Below are positions 8,265 through 16,858 of a DNA stretch of 64,000 nucleotides, one piece after another (the stretch's first letter is position 1; each line of letters begins with the position of its first letter). This DNA is from Pseudonocardia nematodicida (GTDB lineage: Bacteria > Actinomycetota > Actinomycetes > Mycobacteriales > Pseudonocardiaceae), in assembly GCF_040105385.1 (NCBI RefSeq), contig NZ_JBEDNQ010000001.1, forward strand, positions 744,001 to 808,000, in the 5' to 3' direction. The notes under the pieces were generated by a model. The model did no database searches, had not been told where the DNA came from, and saw only the letters and a program-made list of their open reading frames with translations. Made by a program: the position numbers and the translations under genes.

Positions 8265-9008
8265 TCACCGCCAGTCGACGATCTCCTCCATGAGCTGCGG
8301 CTCGCGGCGGGCGACCGTGCGGGCGTACTCCTCCATGTGCGCGCGCATCAGGTCCTCCGCGACGTCCGCGTCCCCGGCGATGATCGCGTCCGCGATATCG
8401 GAATGGGTACGACGGACATGACCGCGACGGCGCGCGACATACACCGCGGAGGCCCGTTCGGTGAAGATCTCCTTCATCGCGCGGGCGAACAGGTCGATCA
8501 GGCCGTTGCCCGACATCGACAGCACCGTGGCGTGGAACGCGTTGCTCGCGGCCAGCCACTGCTCGTCGCCCTCGGCGTCCAGCCCGTCCTGCACGATCCG
8601 GCGCAGCACCTCCTTGTCCTCGGGGTCGTGCCGCGCGGCGGCGAGCCGGGCCGCGAGCGGCTCGATGATCAGCCGGGCCTCGACCAGCTCGTTGAACTGG
8701 ATGCCCTTGGCCTGCAGGAACAGCGTCATCATCCGGCCGAACTCGACGCTGTCGACCTCGGAGACGATCGGGCCGCCACCGGGCCCGGGCTTCATCCGGA
8801 TCAGGCCGTGCACCTCGAGGATGCGCAACGCCTCGCGCAGCGACGCCCGCGCGACCTGGTAGCGCTGCATCATCTCGCTCTCGGGCTCCAGGGTGTCCCC
8901 CACACCGAGGCCGCGCGCGGCGATGTCCCGGACGATCTCGCGCGCAACCCGCGAGGACACCTTCTCCCCGCGCCGGTCCGGAACCGGCGACGCCGCTAAA
9001 TTCCTCAT
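8265..9008 (-). CDS. GntR family regulator, FadR/FCD subgroup
   Basis: 247-residue transcription factor with an N-terminal winged helix (about 16-85; the recognition region reads QVARASLREALRILE) and a C-terminal all-helical FCD effector domain (about 100-235) holding scattered His/Asp residues that in the family bind a metal and an organic acid. Start ATG 9008 has no clear ribosome-binding site; the sequence upstream is short, ending at the neighbouring dehydrogenase stop. It is convergent with the amidohydrolase and likely controls the flanking catabolic operons by acyl or carboxylate ligands (inference). Confidence 0.9.
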   Translation of the reverse strand: MRNLAASPVPDRRGEKVSSRVAREIVRDIAARGLGVGDTLEPESEMMQRYQVARASLREALRILEVHGLIRMKPGPGGGPIVSEVDSVEFGRMMTLFLQAKGIQFNELVEARLIIEPLAARLAAARHDPEDKEVLRRIVQDGLDAEGDEQWLAASNAFHATVLSMSGNGLIDLFARAMKEIFTERASAVYVARRRGHVRRTHSDIADAIIAGDADVAEDLMRAHMEEYARTVARREPQLMEEIVDWR

Positions 9009-9063
9009 AATGGTGCAGAGCTTACCGGCCGGCGATGTCGGGACCGAATCATCCGCGCCGTAC

Positions 9064-10224
9064 TCAGTTCCCGAATCTGCGGACGAGTTGCTTGGCGAGC
9101 GAATCGAGGATGACCTCGGTGGACCCCTCGTAGATCCGCATCGGGCGGGCCTCCCGGTAGAGACGCTCGATCGTGGATCCCCGGACCAGGCCGAACCGCC
9201 CCATGATCTGCACCGCCGAGTCGACGACCCGGCCGGCGGTCTCGGTGGCCGACACCTTCGCCATCGACGCGAGGTGCAGGTTGGCCAGCGGGTCGCGGGC
9301 GGCCGCGGCCGCCGCCCGGTAGGTGAGGGCGCGGGACGCCTCGATCTCCACCCAGGCCCCGGCCAGGGCGGCCGGGACACCGCCGAGGCGGGACAGCGTG
9401 GTCCCGAACAGCTCACGGCCGGTCGCGTGCCCGAGCGCCTCGCGCAGTGCCGCCTCCGCGAGGCCGACCGCCGCGCCCGCGACGGACACCCGGAACGTCG
9501 CCAGCGTTGCCAGGACCAGGGAGAACCCCTCCCCCGGCGCGCCGAGGCGGTACCCGGCGGGCACCCGGGCACCGTCGAACACGACGTCGCCCAGCACGTG
9601 CGGAGCGATGATCTGGTGCGGCTTCTCGACCCGGACGCCCGGGGTGTCCGCGGGGACCAGGACCAGCGAGTAGCCCGGGCCCTCCTTGCAGAGCACGCTG
9701 TAGACGTCGGCGTCGCCGGCGTTGGTGATGAAGGACTTGTGCCCGTCGACGTGCAGCTCGCCGTCGCGCTCGGTGACGGTCGCCGAGATCGCCTTCAGAT
9801 CGGAGCCCACGCCCGGCTCGGTCAGTGCCAGTGCGCCGACGGCGTCGAGCCGGCCGATCCGCGGCAGCCAGTGCTCCCGGAGCTCCGCGGACCCGCCGCG
9901 GGCGATGGCGAAGCTGCCGATGCCCTGCATGCCGAACATCGAGTCGAGGTGCGCGCTCTCGGCCGCGAAGGCCTCCCGCACCACGGTCACCGCCAGCGAG
10001 TCGACCTCGTCGAACCGGCCGCCGTAGGCACCCGGCACGACGACCGACACCAGCCCGCTCGCGGCGAGCCGCTCCCGGACGTCCGGGTCGAACTCGTCGG
10101 CCTCGTCCGCGCGCGCGGCGACGTCCCGCACGCTCGCGGCCATCGCGCGGGCCTCGTCCTGGAGGACCCGGTACCGGTCCGGGAGCTCGAAGGACAGCGT
10201 GCGGTCGGCATCGTCGTCGGCCAT
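9064..10224 (-). CDS. Acyl-CoA dehydrogenase
   Basis: 386-residue flavoprotein of the acyl-CoA dehydrogenase family that introduces an alpha-beta double bond into a CoA thioester and passes electrons to ETF. The canonical catalytic Glu is present (RIYEGSTEV, Glu366). The FAD-binding segment LTEPGVGSD lies near residues 130-140. The ATG at 10224 follows AGGAGGG, which decides the start against longer in-frame extensions. It diverges from an SDR at 10330 and is followed by the same-strand GntR gene after 55 bases. Confidence 0.93.
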   Translation of the reverse strand: MADDDADRTLSFELPDRYRVLQDEARAMAASVRDVAARADEADEFDPDVRERLAASGLVSVVVPGAYGGRFDEVDSLAVTVVREAFAAESAHLDSMFGMQGIGSFAIARGGSAELREHWLPRIGRLDAVGALALTEPGVGSDLKAISATVTERDGELHVDGHKSFITNAGDADVYSVLCKEGPGYSLVLVPADTPGVRVEKPHQIIAPHVLGDVVFDGARVPAGYRLGAPGEGFSLVLATLATFRVSVAGAAVGLAEAALREALGHATGRELFGTTLSRLGGVPAALAGAWVEIEASRALTYRAAAAAARDPLANLHLASMAKVSATETAGRVVDSAVQIMGRFGLVRGSTIERLYREARPMRIYEGSTEVILDSLAKQLVRRFGN

Positions 10225-10329
10225 CTCACCCTCCTCTGGCCACCGGGCGGCGGCCATGCGATATTCAGTATAACTATTTTCAGGTATTCGACTCCATCGG
10301 TCAATGGCGGCCGGTGCCGGAGGTGCGCG
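10225..10329. promoter_or_regulatory. Divergent AT-rich promoter region
   Basis: Between the acyl-CoA dehydrogenase (-) and an SDR (+) lies an AT-rich island at about 10261-10290. TATAAC at 10269-10274 on the plus strand and TATACT on the minus strand (10268-10273) are good -10 candidates; matching -35 boxes are weak. Near-repeats ATTCAGTAT and TTTCAGGTAT occur 16 bases apart and might be regulator half-sites. Confidence 0.45.
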
Positions 10330-11091
10330 GTGTTCGATCCGAAGCAGGCGTTCGACCTGACGGGGAAGGTCGCCCTGGTCACCGGCGGCAGCCGGGGTCT
10401 CGGCCGGGCGATGGTGGACGGGCTGGCCCGCGCCGGCGCCGACGTCGTCATCGCCAGCCGCAAGCTCGACAGCTGCGAGCAGGCCGCGGCCGAGGTCGAG
10501 CGGGACACCGGTCGCACGGCCCTGCCGCTGGCCGCGCACGTCGGCCGGTGGGACGAGCTCGAACCGTTGCTCGACGCCGTGTACGCCCGGTTCGGCCGGC
10601 TCGACGTGCTGGTCAACAACGCCGGGATGTCCCCGCTCTACGACACCGTCGACTCCGTCTCCGAGGAGCTGTTCGACAAGGTCCTCGCGGTCAACCTCAA
10701 GGGGCCGTTCCGGCTCGCGGCCCTCGCCGGGGCCCGGATGGCCGCCGCCGGCGGCGGGTCCATCATCAACATCTCGAGCGCGGCGGCGGTGCGGCCGCGC
10801 GCCTCGGTGGTGCCCTACGCCGCGGCCAAGGCGGGCCTCAACGCGACCACCGTCGGCCTCGCGCACGCCTTCGGGCCGTCGGTGCGGGTCAACGCGATCA
10901 TGGCCGGGACGTTCCTGACCGACGTGAGCGCGGCGTGGGACTCCGAGGCGTTCGCCCGGCGGGCGGGCACGTTCGCGCTGGGCCGGGGCGGCCGGCCGGA
11001 CGAGATCGTCGGGACCGCGCTCTACCTGGCCTCGTCGGCATCCAGCTTCACCACCGGCACCGTGGTCACGGTCGACGGCGGGCAACCCTGA
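10330..11091 (+). CDS. SDR family oxidoreductase
   Basis: Short-chain dehydrogenase of 253 residues starting at GTG 10330 with CGGAGG six to eight bases upstream. Seen: TGGSRGLG at 18-25, NNAG at 96-99, Ser150, Tyr163, Lys167 and the C-terminal VDGG. Ser/Arg residues after strand 2 (ASRK, 42-45) suggest NADP preference, unlike several other SDRs here. Divergent partner of the acyl-CoA dehydrogenase; presumably a 3-hydroxyacyl-CoA dehydrogenase or reductase in the same route. Confidence 0.9.
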   Translation: MFDPKQAFDLTGKVALVTGGSRGLGRAMVDGLARAGADVVIASRKLDSCEQAAAEVERDTGRTALPLAAHVGRWDELEPLLDAVYARFGRLDVLVNNAGMSPLYDTVDSVSEELFDKVLAVNLKGPFRLAALAGARMAAAGGGSIINISSAAAVRPRASVVPYAAAKAGLNATTVGLAHAFGPSVRVNAIMAGTFLTDVSAAWDSEAFARRAGTFALGRGGRPDEIVGTALYLASSASSFTTGTVVTVDGGQP

Positions 11092-11094
11092 TCG

Positions 11095-11129
11095 CGCGGC
11101 CGGCGCCGGGATCACCGGCGCCGGCCGCG
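11095..11129. terminator. Bidirectional terminator hairpin
   Basis: Perfect 15-bp inverted repeat (11095-11109, 11115-11129) with a GATCA loop fills almost the whole gap between the convergent SDR and CoA-transferase genes. No T-run. Confidence 0.8.
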
Positions 11130-11135
11130 GAGCCC

Positions 11136-12314
11136 TCAGCCGACCTCGACGGCCGCGCCGGCCGGCAGCCCCAGCTCGGCGAGCACCTCGCCGGTGTGCT
11201 CCCCGATCCCGGGCACGCCGTCGTAGGCGGGACCGGCGTAGCCGTCGACGTGCAGGATCGGCCCGGGCATGACCAGCGAGCCGAGGCCCTGCCCGAGCCC
11301 GACCAGCGTGCGCTCCCGGAAGTGCGGGTCGTCGATGATGTCGGCGGCGTCGTTCACCGGCGCGCAGACGACCTCGTGGTCCTCCAGCACCGCGAGGATC
11401 TCGGCCCGGTTCCTCGACCGCACCCAGGTCCGGACCCGGTCCTGGACGAGCTCGTTGTTCTCCAGCCGGGCCACGCCCGTCGCGAACCGGGGGTCGTCGG
11501 CCAGCTCGGGCGCGTCCATCGCGCGGAACAACCGCATCGCTATGGCCTGGTTCGACGCGGCGATCGAGAGGAACTTGCCGTCGGCGCACTCGTAGATCCC
11601 GCGCGGTGAGGCCGCGCCGGTGGCGTTGCCGATCCGGCCCTGCACCTCCCCCAGCCCGGAGTACTTCAGCAGCATGTCGCCGACGATGAACATCAGCGGC
11701 TCGTAGAGCGCGACGTCGACGACGCCGCCGCGACCGGTCGTGGCCCGCTGGAACAGCGTCATGCCGACCCCCATCGCCGCGGAGATCCCGGCGATGGAGT
11801 CGGCGAAGCCGAACGGCGGCGAGGTCGGGGGCAGCTCCGGCCAGCCGTTGATGTGGGCGAAGCCGCTCGCCGTCTCGGCGACCGTGCCGAAGCCCGGCCG
11901 GCTGCTGTAGGGCCCGGTCTGCCCGAAGCCGGAGACCCGGGCGAGCACCAGACCCGGGTTGTCGGCACTGAGCTCGGCGTACCCGAGGCCCCACTCCTCG
12001 AGCCGGCCCGGGCGGAACGACTCGACGACGACGTCGAAGTGCGCCGCCATCCGGTGCACCAGCGCGCGGCCCTCCGCGGTGCGCAGGTCGACACCGACCG
12101 AGCGCTTGCCGGCGTTGAGCCGGCAGAAGCCGAGCGACAGGCCGTCCTTCTGCGGGACCCACTGGCGGGCGTAGTCGCCGCCGCCCGGGTCCTCCACCTT
12201 CACGACGTCGGCGCCGAAGTCGCGCAGCATGCGCCCGGCGGTCGGGGCGGCGTAACCCGCCCCCAGCTCGAGAACGCGCACTCCGGCCAGCGGGCCCCGC
12301 GAGGTGTCCGTCAT
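11136..12314 (-). CDS. CaiB/BaiF (family III) CoA-transferase
   Basis: 392-residue family III CoA-transferase, which moves CoA between an acyl-CoA and a free acid through an enzyme-bound anhydride on an aspartate. The likely catalytic residue is Asp172 in GFADSIAG. N-terminal GVRVLELGAG and the CRLNAGKRSVGVDL segment (64-77) are family hallmarks. ATG 12314 has GAAGGGA upstream; a start nine codons earlier is possible. Last gene of the ligase-dehydrogenase-CitE-MaoC-transferase operon, 61 bases after MaoC. In itaconate-type routes a CaiB transferase, a MaoC hydratase and a CitE lyase act in sequence. Confidence 0.92.
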   Translation of the reverse strand: MTDTSRGPLAGVRVLELGAGYAAPTAGRMLRDFGADVVKVEDPGGGDYARQWVPQKDGLSLGFCRLNAGKRSVGVDLRTAEGRALVHRMAAHFDVVVESFRPGRLEEWGLGYAELSADNPGLVLARVSGFGQTGPYSSRPGFGTVAETASGFAHINGWPELPPTSPPFGFADSIAGISAAMGVGMTLFQRATTGRGGVVDVALYEPLMFIVGDMLLKYSGLGEVQGRIGNATGAASPRGIYECADGKFLSIAASNQAIAMRLFRAMDAPELADDPRFATGVARLENNELVQDRVRTWVRSRNRAEILAVLEDHEVVCAPVNDAADIIDDPHFRERTLVGLGQGLGSLVMPGPILHVDGYAGPAYDGVPGIGEHTGEVLAELGLPAGAAVEVG

Positions 12315-12375
12315 GTGGTTCGTCCCTTCTCCACGCGCCATCGGATGTGTCGGGGGTCGAGAGAGTCGTGGAGGC

Positions 12376-12897
12376 TCACGCCGGGTCCGGTTCCCCGGCG
12401 GGACGCTTCAGCATCAGCCCGGTCCGGTGGCAGCTCAGGATCAGCACGTCGTCCTGGTTGTAGCCGCGGTGCTCGAACCAGACGATCCCCGAGTCGGTGC
12501 GGCTCCTCGACTCCCGCTTGTCCAGGATCGTCGTCTCGCCGCGCAGGGTGTCGCCGTGGAAGACCGGGTGCGGGAACACGATCTTCTCGTAGCCGAGGTT
12601 GCCCAGCGTGGTGCGCATGGTCAGCTCGGGCACGTGGAAGGCGCCGATCAGGGCGACGGTGAACAGGCTGTTCAGCACCCGGCGCCCGTGGATGGTGGTC
12701 TTCGCGTACTCCTCGTCGAGGTGCAGCGGCGCCAGGTTCATCGTCAGCGAGGTGAACATGACGTTGTCCATCTCGGTGATGGTCCGGGTGAAGGCGTGCT
12801 TGTACTCCGCGCCGACCTCGAACTCCTCGAAGTAGAGGCCCCGCATCGGCGGGCGGGCCGCGGGGGTGCCGGTGGCGCTGGTGGTGTCCGTGCTCAT
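12376..12897 (-). CDS. MaoC-like hydratase, mesaconyl/beta-methylmalyl-CoA type
   Basis: 173-residue hot-dog-fold hydratase. The hydratase motif is present but modified: the stretch TSLTMNLAPLHLDEEYA (about 49-65) has T-M-N in place of the usual G-D-x-N, as in mesaconyl-CoA (beta-methylmalyl-CoA) dehydratases, keeping the catalytic His in PLH. That variant and the directly upstream CitE-like lyase (ATGA overlap at 12894) point to hydration of a branched C4-C5 dicarboxyl-CoA, in the manner of Rv2499c or itaconyl-CoA hydratase. Function assigned by motif and context, not proven. Confidence 0.85.
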   Translation of the reverse strand: MSTDTTSATGTPAARPPMRGLYFEEFEVGAEYKHAFTRTITEMDNVMFTSLTMNLAPLHLDEEYAKTTIHGRRVLNSLFTVALIGAFHVPELTMRTTLGNLGYEKIVFPHPVFHGDTLRGETTILDKRESRSRTDSGIVWFEHRGYNQDDVLILSCHRTGLMLKRPAGEPDPA

Positions 12898-13784
12898 GAA
12901 GAACCTCCGGCCGGGGTCGCGGCGGCTCGCTCCAGCCACTCGACGGCCTTGTCGTAGTGCGCCTTGTCGATGTGCACCCCGCGGTAGCGCAGGGCACCGG
13001 TGCCGTCGGCGGCTGCCTTCTCGTACGCCTCGACCAGGCCCCGGTGGAAGTCGATGTCCGCCTCGGACGGGCTGAACACCTCGTTGACGACGCCGACGTG
13101 GCTGGGGTGGATCGCGATCATGCCGCGGAAGCCGAGCCCGCGGCCGCGACGCGCGAACTCGCGCAGCCCGTCGAGATCGGACAGCGCCTCCCACAGCCCG
13201 GTCAGTGCGTGGATGCCGGCCTCCCGGCAGGCGAGCAGGATCCGGCTGCGGTGGTAGAGGGTCTCGGTGCCCTCCGGGGTCCACTCGTAGCCGACCGCAC
13301 GGGCGATGTCGGCGTGCTCGGCGGTGGGGCCGATCATGGCTCCGACCCGCGGGGAGGCGCCGATGATCTCGCGGCAGTTCTGGATCGCCGGGACCGTCTC
13401 GACCGGGACGATGTACTCCAGCCCGGACGCCCCGTTGCGGGTCTCGAAGTGGTCGAGCAGCGCGTCGTAGCGCAGGACGTCCGACGCGGTCTCGATCTTC
13501 GGGGCGAACACCCCGGTCAGCCCGGGGACGACCACGGCCTCCAGATCGCCGCCGGTCAGCCTCGTGTGCAGCGGGTTGACCCGCACGAACACCCCGATGT
13601 CGGTGTCGCGCTCCCGTAGCCTGGTGATCGACTCCGCGACGGTGGTGCGCGCACCGGCCTTCTCGGCCTCGGGCACCGAGTCCTCGAGGTCGAGCACGAT
13701 CGCGTCGGCGCCGGCCGCGACGGCCTTGTCCACCCAGGACGGCCGGTGCCCGGGCAGGAACAGCACCGACCGGTAGGGCCGCAT
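12894..13784 (-). CDS. CitE-like CoA ester lyase (HpcH/HpaI family)
   Basis: 296-residue TIM-barrel lyase related to citrate lyase beta subunit, malyl-CoA/citramalyl-CoA lyase and mycobacterial CitE (Rv2498c). Seen: RSVLFLPGHRPSW at 5-17, the magnesium/CoA region VLDLEDSV at 30-37, RVNP, and FAPKIE. No citrate lyase alpha or gamma subunits are nearby, so a stand-alone CoA lyase is expected. Start ATG 13784 overlaps the stop of the acyl-CoA dehydrogenase by one base (TGATG) with GAGGAG upstream. It would cleave a hydroxyacyl-CoA made by the MaoC partner. Confidence 0.88.
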   Translation of the reverse strand: MRPYRSVLFLPGHRPSWVDKAVAAGADAIVLDLEDSVPEAEKAGARTTVAESITRLRERDTDIGVFVRVNPLHTRLTGGDLEAVVVPGLTGVFAPKIETASDVLRYDALLDHFETRNGASGLEYIVPVETVPAIQNCREIIGASPRVGAMIGPTAEHADIARAVGYEWTPEGTETLYHRSRILLACREAGIHALTGLWEALSDLDGLREFARRGRGLGFRGMIAIHPSHVGVVNEVFSPSEADIDFHRGLVEAYEKAAADGTGALRYRGVHIDKAHYDKAVEWLERAAATPAGGSS

Positions 13785-14950
13785 CAGTAGCTCCTCGGCA
13801 GCCCGAGCACGTGCTCGGCGACGTAGTTGAGCACCATCTCCTGACTGATCGGCGCGATCCGCATCAGCCGCGACTCCCGGAAGTAGCGCTCCACGTGGTA
13901 CTCCTTCGAGTACCCGTAGCCGCCGTGCGCGCCGAGCGCGGAGTCGGCGGCGAAGAAGCCGGCCTCGGCGGCCAGGTACTTCGCCTCGTTGGCCTCCTTG
14001 CCGGCCGGCAGCCCGTTGTCGATCAGCCAGGCCGCCTTCTGGCAGACCAGGTCGGCGGCGTCGAGCTGGACCAGGGCCTTGGCGAGCGGGTGCGCGATCG
14101 CCTGGTTCTGCCCGATGGGACGGCCGAACACGACCCGCTCCTGGGCGTAGGTGGTCGCCCGGCGCACCGCGGCCCGGCCGATGCCGATCGCGGCGTTCGC
14201 CGAGATGACCCGCTCGGCGTTGAGCCCGGCCAGGATCGTGCGGAAGCCGTTGCCGACCTCGCCGATCACGTCGGAATCCGGGACGAAGAGCTCGTCGATG
14301 AACAGCTCGTTGGTGTCGACGGCGTTGCGGCCCATCTTCGGGATCTTGCGGATGGTGACCCGGTCGCGGTCCATCGGCGCGAAGAACAGCGTCATCCCGT
14401 CGGTGCGCTTCGGGCTCGCCGAACGGGGCGCCGTGCGGCACAGGATGATCAGCCGCTCGGCCTCCTGCGCCTTGGTGATCCAGACCTTCTTGCCGGAGAT
14501 CGACCAGCCGCCGTCGACCTTGGTCGCGAACGTCGAGATGGTGGTGGTGTCGGTCCCGGCGTCGGGCTCGGTGACGGCGAACGACACGTGCAGGTCACCG
14601 GCGACGAGCCGGGGCAGGAACCGCTGCTTCAGGTCCTCGCTGCCGTGCTTGATGATCGACTCGAAGCCGAAAATGCCGATGTGGACGGCGCTGCAGCCGC
14701 CCATCCCGGCGCCGGAGGCGGCGATCTCCTGCTCGACGATCGCGGCCTCGGTGACACCCAGTCCGCCGCCGCCGTACTCCTCGGGCACGGTCAGGCCGAG
14801 CCAGCCCCCCTGCACGACGGCGTCGTAGAACTCCCAGGGGAACTCCTGGCTGTCGTCGTGCTCGGCCCAGTAGTCGTCCGGGAACTTCGCGCACAGCGCG
14901 CGGACGGCCGCGCGGATGTCGTCGTGAGTGGTGTCAGCGCCGAAGTCCAT
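13784..14950 (-). CDS. Acyl-CoA dehydrogenase with displaced catalytic Glu
   Basis: 388-residue acyl-CoA dehydrogenase. The flavin-binding VTEPDAGTD is at 127-134. The usual C-terminal YEGT motif is replaced by RIAPISQE at 364-371, so the common catalytic Glu is missing. A Glu is present at position 246 in LNAER, which matches the isovaleryl-CoA-dehydrogenase-type catalytic position. A short/branched acyl-CoA substrate is therefore plausible. It overlaps the end of the AMP ligase by 17 bases and the CitE start by one base, third position in the operon. Confidence 0.9.
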   Translation of the reverse strand: MDFGADTTHDDIRAAVRALCAKFPDDYWAEHDDSQEFPWEFYDAVVQGGWLGLTVPEEYGGGGLGVTEAAIVEQEIAASGAGMGGCSAVHIGIFGFESIIKHGSEDLKQRFLPRLVAGDLHVSFAVTEPDAGTDTTTISTFATKVDGGWSISGKKVWITKAQEAERLIILCRTAPRSASPKRTDGMTLFFAPMDRDRVTIRKIPKMGRNAVDTNELFIDELFVPDSDVIGEVGNGFRTILAGLNAERVISANAAIGIGRAAVRRATTYAQERVVFGRPIGQNQAIAHPLAKALVQLDAADLVCQKAAWLIDNGLPAGKEANEAKYLAAEAGFFAADSALGAHGGYGYSKEYHVERYFRESRLMRIAPISQEMVLNYVAEHVLGLPRSY

Positions 14951-16607
14951 CGGCCCTCCCCTGCGTCGGTGTGGGACCGGCCTGCCGGTCGAAGGTGTCG
15001 GTGGTGATGCCGTCGTCGCGCAGGGCCGCCTTGCGGACCTTCTCGGACGGCGTCTTGGGCAGCGCGTCGACCAGACGGACGAATCGCGGCACGGCGAACT
15101 CCGGAATCCGGCCACGGCACCAGTCGAGGATCTCGGCCGGGTCCGCCGCGCCGTCGGCGACGACGACGGCCATCACCTCGTCCTCACCGGCCTCGATACC
15201 GGCCGGCACGCCGATCACCGCGCACTCGACGACGGCGGGGTGCGCGAGCACGCCCTGCTCGACCTCGTAGGAGCTGATGTTCTCGCCGCGCCGACGCAGC
15301 GCGTCCTTGTAGCGGTCGACGAAGTAGAACCAGCCCTCGTCGTCGCGGCGCAGCGCGTCGCCGGTGTGGAACCAGAGGTTGCGCCAGGCCTCGACGGTCT
15401 TCTCCGGCATGTTGAAGTAGCCGCCGGAGCAGGTCCACGGCCGCACCGGGCGGACGACGAGCTCACCGATCTCGCCGACCGGCACCTCGCGGTCGGTCTC
15501 CGGGTCGACGAGCCGGATGTCGAACCAGTCGGCGTTCGCCAGGCCGGCCGCGCCCGGCGGGCGCTCCTCGCCGTACGGCGACATGATCGGCGCGCAGGTC
15601 TCGGTGAGCCCGAAGGCGTCGACGAAGGCCTCGATGCCGAACCGCGTGCGGAACCCGTCGACGATGCTGCTCGCCGTCGGCGCGGCGTAGACGCAGCGCA
15701 GGGTGTTGTCGGCGTCGTCGTCGCGGGGCGGCTGCTTCCAGACGAAGTCCATCATGACGCCGACGAAGTTGGTGACCGTCACGCCGGACTCGCGGACGTG
15801 GTCGATCCAGCGGCTGGCGCTGAACTTCGGCCGCACCACCGCCCGGCCGCCGGCCACCAGCGCCGGGAAGACGGCCATGAACTGGGCGTTGCCGTGGAAC
15901 AGCGGGGTCGTGGTCAGGTAGGTGTCGGCGCTGGTCAGCCGGGTCAGGTTCACCACGATCTCGGCGAAGAAGTACAGCTGCGAGTGCGGCATCGCCACAC
16001 CCTTCGACGGCCCGGTGGTCCCCGAGGTGAAGAACACCGCGCCGAGGTCCTGGGCGCGCGGTGCGGGCAGCTCGCGCGGCGTGCCCTCCTCGAGGACGTC
16101 CCAGGGCTCGGCCGCCCAGCCGTGCGCGCGCAGCAGCGCGATCGCCGCGTCCCCGCCGCCGGTGTCGATCACCCAGAACTTCTCGATCCCGCGGGCGTGC
16201 TCGGCGATCGCGACGAAGCGCTCGGCCTGCACGTCGTCGATCACGGCGAACCGGGCCTCGACGGTCTGTACCTGGTGGCGCAGGAACTCGCCCTCGTAGT
16301 TGGTGTTGACCGGCACCTCGACCAGGCCGCCGACCGCGGCGCCGAGGTAGCTGCGGACGAACCGCGACGAGTTCACCGCCATGAGCACCAGGCGGTCGCC
16401 GGCCCGGGCCCCGGCGTCGTGCAGGGCCCCCGCGATCCGTTCCGCCGAGGCCAGCGACTCGCCGTAGGTCCACTCGCGGTCCTCGGTGGGGACCATCAGG
16501 AAGGTGGCGTCCGGGGTGGCGGAGGCGTGGTGGCGCAGGACCGCCGGGAGCGACCAGTCCGCGGGATCCGCGAAGGTCGTCGTGAACCCCTCGTAGACGC
16601 GGGTCAT
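14934..16607 (-). CDS. AMP-dependent acyl-CoA synthetase
   Basis: 557-residue ANL-superfamily ligase that activates a carboxylic acid as acyl-adenylate and then acyl-CoA. Seen: phosphate loop TSGTTGPSKG at 194-203, the FGLTE motif, the hinge region VDRYKDALRRRGENIS and the catalytic Lys523 in SEKVRK. First enzyme of the CoA operon. The upstream region before ATG 16607 has only a weak ribosome-binding site, but a 29-codon open frame with a strong one ends in an ATGA overlap with it, which suggests translational coupling. The substrate is not evident; a small or branched acid fits the neighbours. Confidence 0.92.
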   Translation of the reverse strand: MTRVYEGFTTTFADPADWSLPAVLRHHASATPDATFLMVPTEDREWTYGESLASAERIAGALHDAGARAGDRLVLMAVNSSRFVRSYLGAAVGGLVEVPVNTNYEGEFLRHQVQTVEARFAVIDDVQAERFVAIAEHARGIEKFWVIDTGGGDAAIALLRAHGWAAEPWDVLEEGTPRELPAPRAQDLGAVFFTSGTTGPSKGVAMPHSQLYFFAEIVVNLTRLTSADTYLTTTPLFHGNAQFMAVFPALVAGGRAVVRPKFSASRWIDHVRESGVTVTNFVGVMMDFVWKQPPRDDDADNTLRCVYAAPTASSIVDGFRTRFGIEAFVDAFGLTETCAPIMSPYGEERPPGAAGLANADWFDIRLVDPETDREVPVGEIGELVVRPVRPWTCSGGYFNMPEKTVEAWRNLWFHTGDALRRDDEGWFYFVDRYKDALRRRGENISSYEVEQGVLAHPAVVECAVIGVPAGIEAGEDEVMAVVVADGAADPAEILDWCRGRIPEFAVPRFVRLVDALPKTPSEKVRKAALRDDGITTDTFDRQAGPTPTQGRADGLRR

Positions 16608-16693
16608 CCGGTCACCCGCCCGGCCCGGGGCGCTCCGGCCCCGTCGGCAGGGCCGGCGATGACCGCGGCATCGAGGTCGTCGAATCCGGACAC
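16604..16693 (-). CDS. Possible 29-residue leader peptide
   Basis: GTG 16693 is preceded by GAGAGGA at good spacing, and the short frame (VSGFDDLDAAVIAG at its start) runs to a TGA that overlaps the ATG of the AMP ligase. The ligase itself lacks a strong site. The arrangement is that of a coupling or regulatory leader ORF. No known leader family is recognised and there is no run of one amino acid that would suggest classical attenuation. It may instead be the 5' end of a non-functional frame. Confidence 0.45.
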   Translation of the reverse strand: MSGFDDLDAAVIAGPADGAGAPRAGRVTG

Positions 16694-16858
16694 GATGCTT
16701 CCTCTCGTCGGGGGTCGAGGCCGGAACTCCCGCGCCTGCGCGGCTGGCGCATCCGGTTCATTCCAACCATCATCAGGTTCTCTGGGGAGAGCTTGCTCCG
16801 GACGGCGTCGAAGTGCAAGAGTGTTCGTTCGAATCATCATAAGGGATTGGAGTCCTGT
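16694..16858. promoter_or_regulatory. Divergent promoter region, ligase operon and thiolase operon
   Basis: 165 bases separating the leader ORF (-) and thiolase (+). A minus-strand TATGAT box lies in the ATCATAAG stretch at about 16836-16843, close to the thiolase start; no convincing -35 was found for either direction. TTCGTTCGAAT at about 16823-16835 is partly palindromic and might bind a regulator. Confidence 0.3.
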
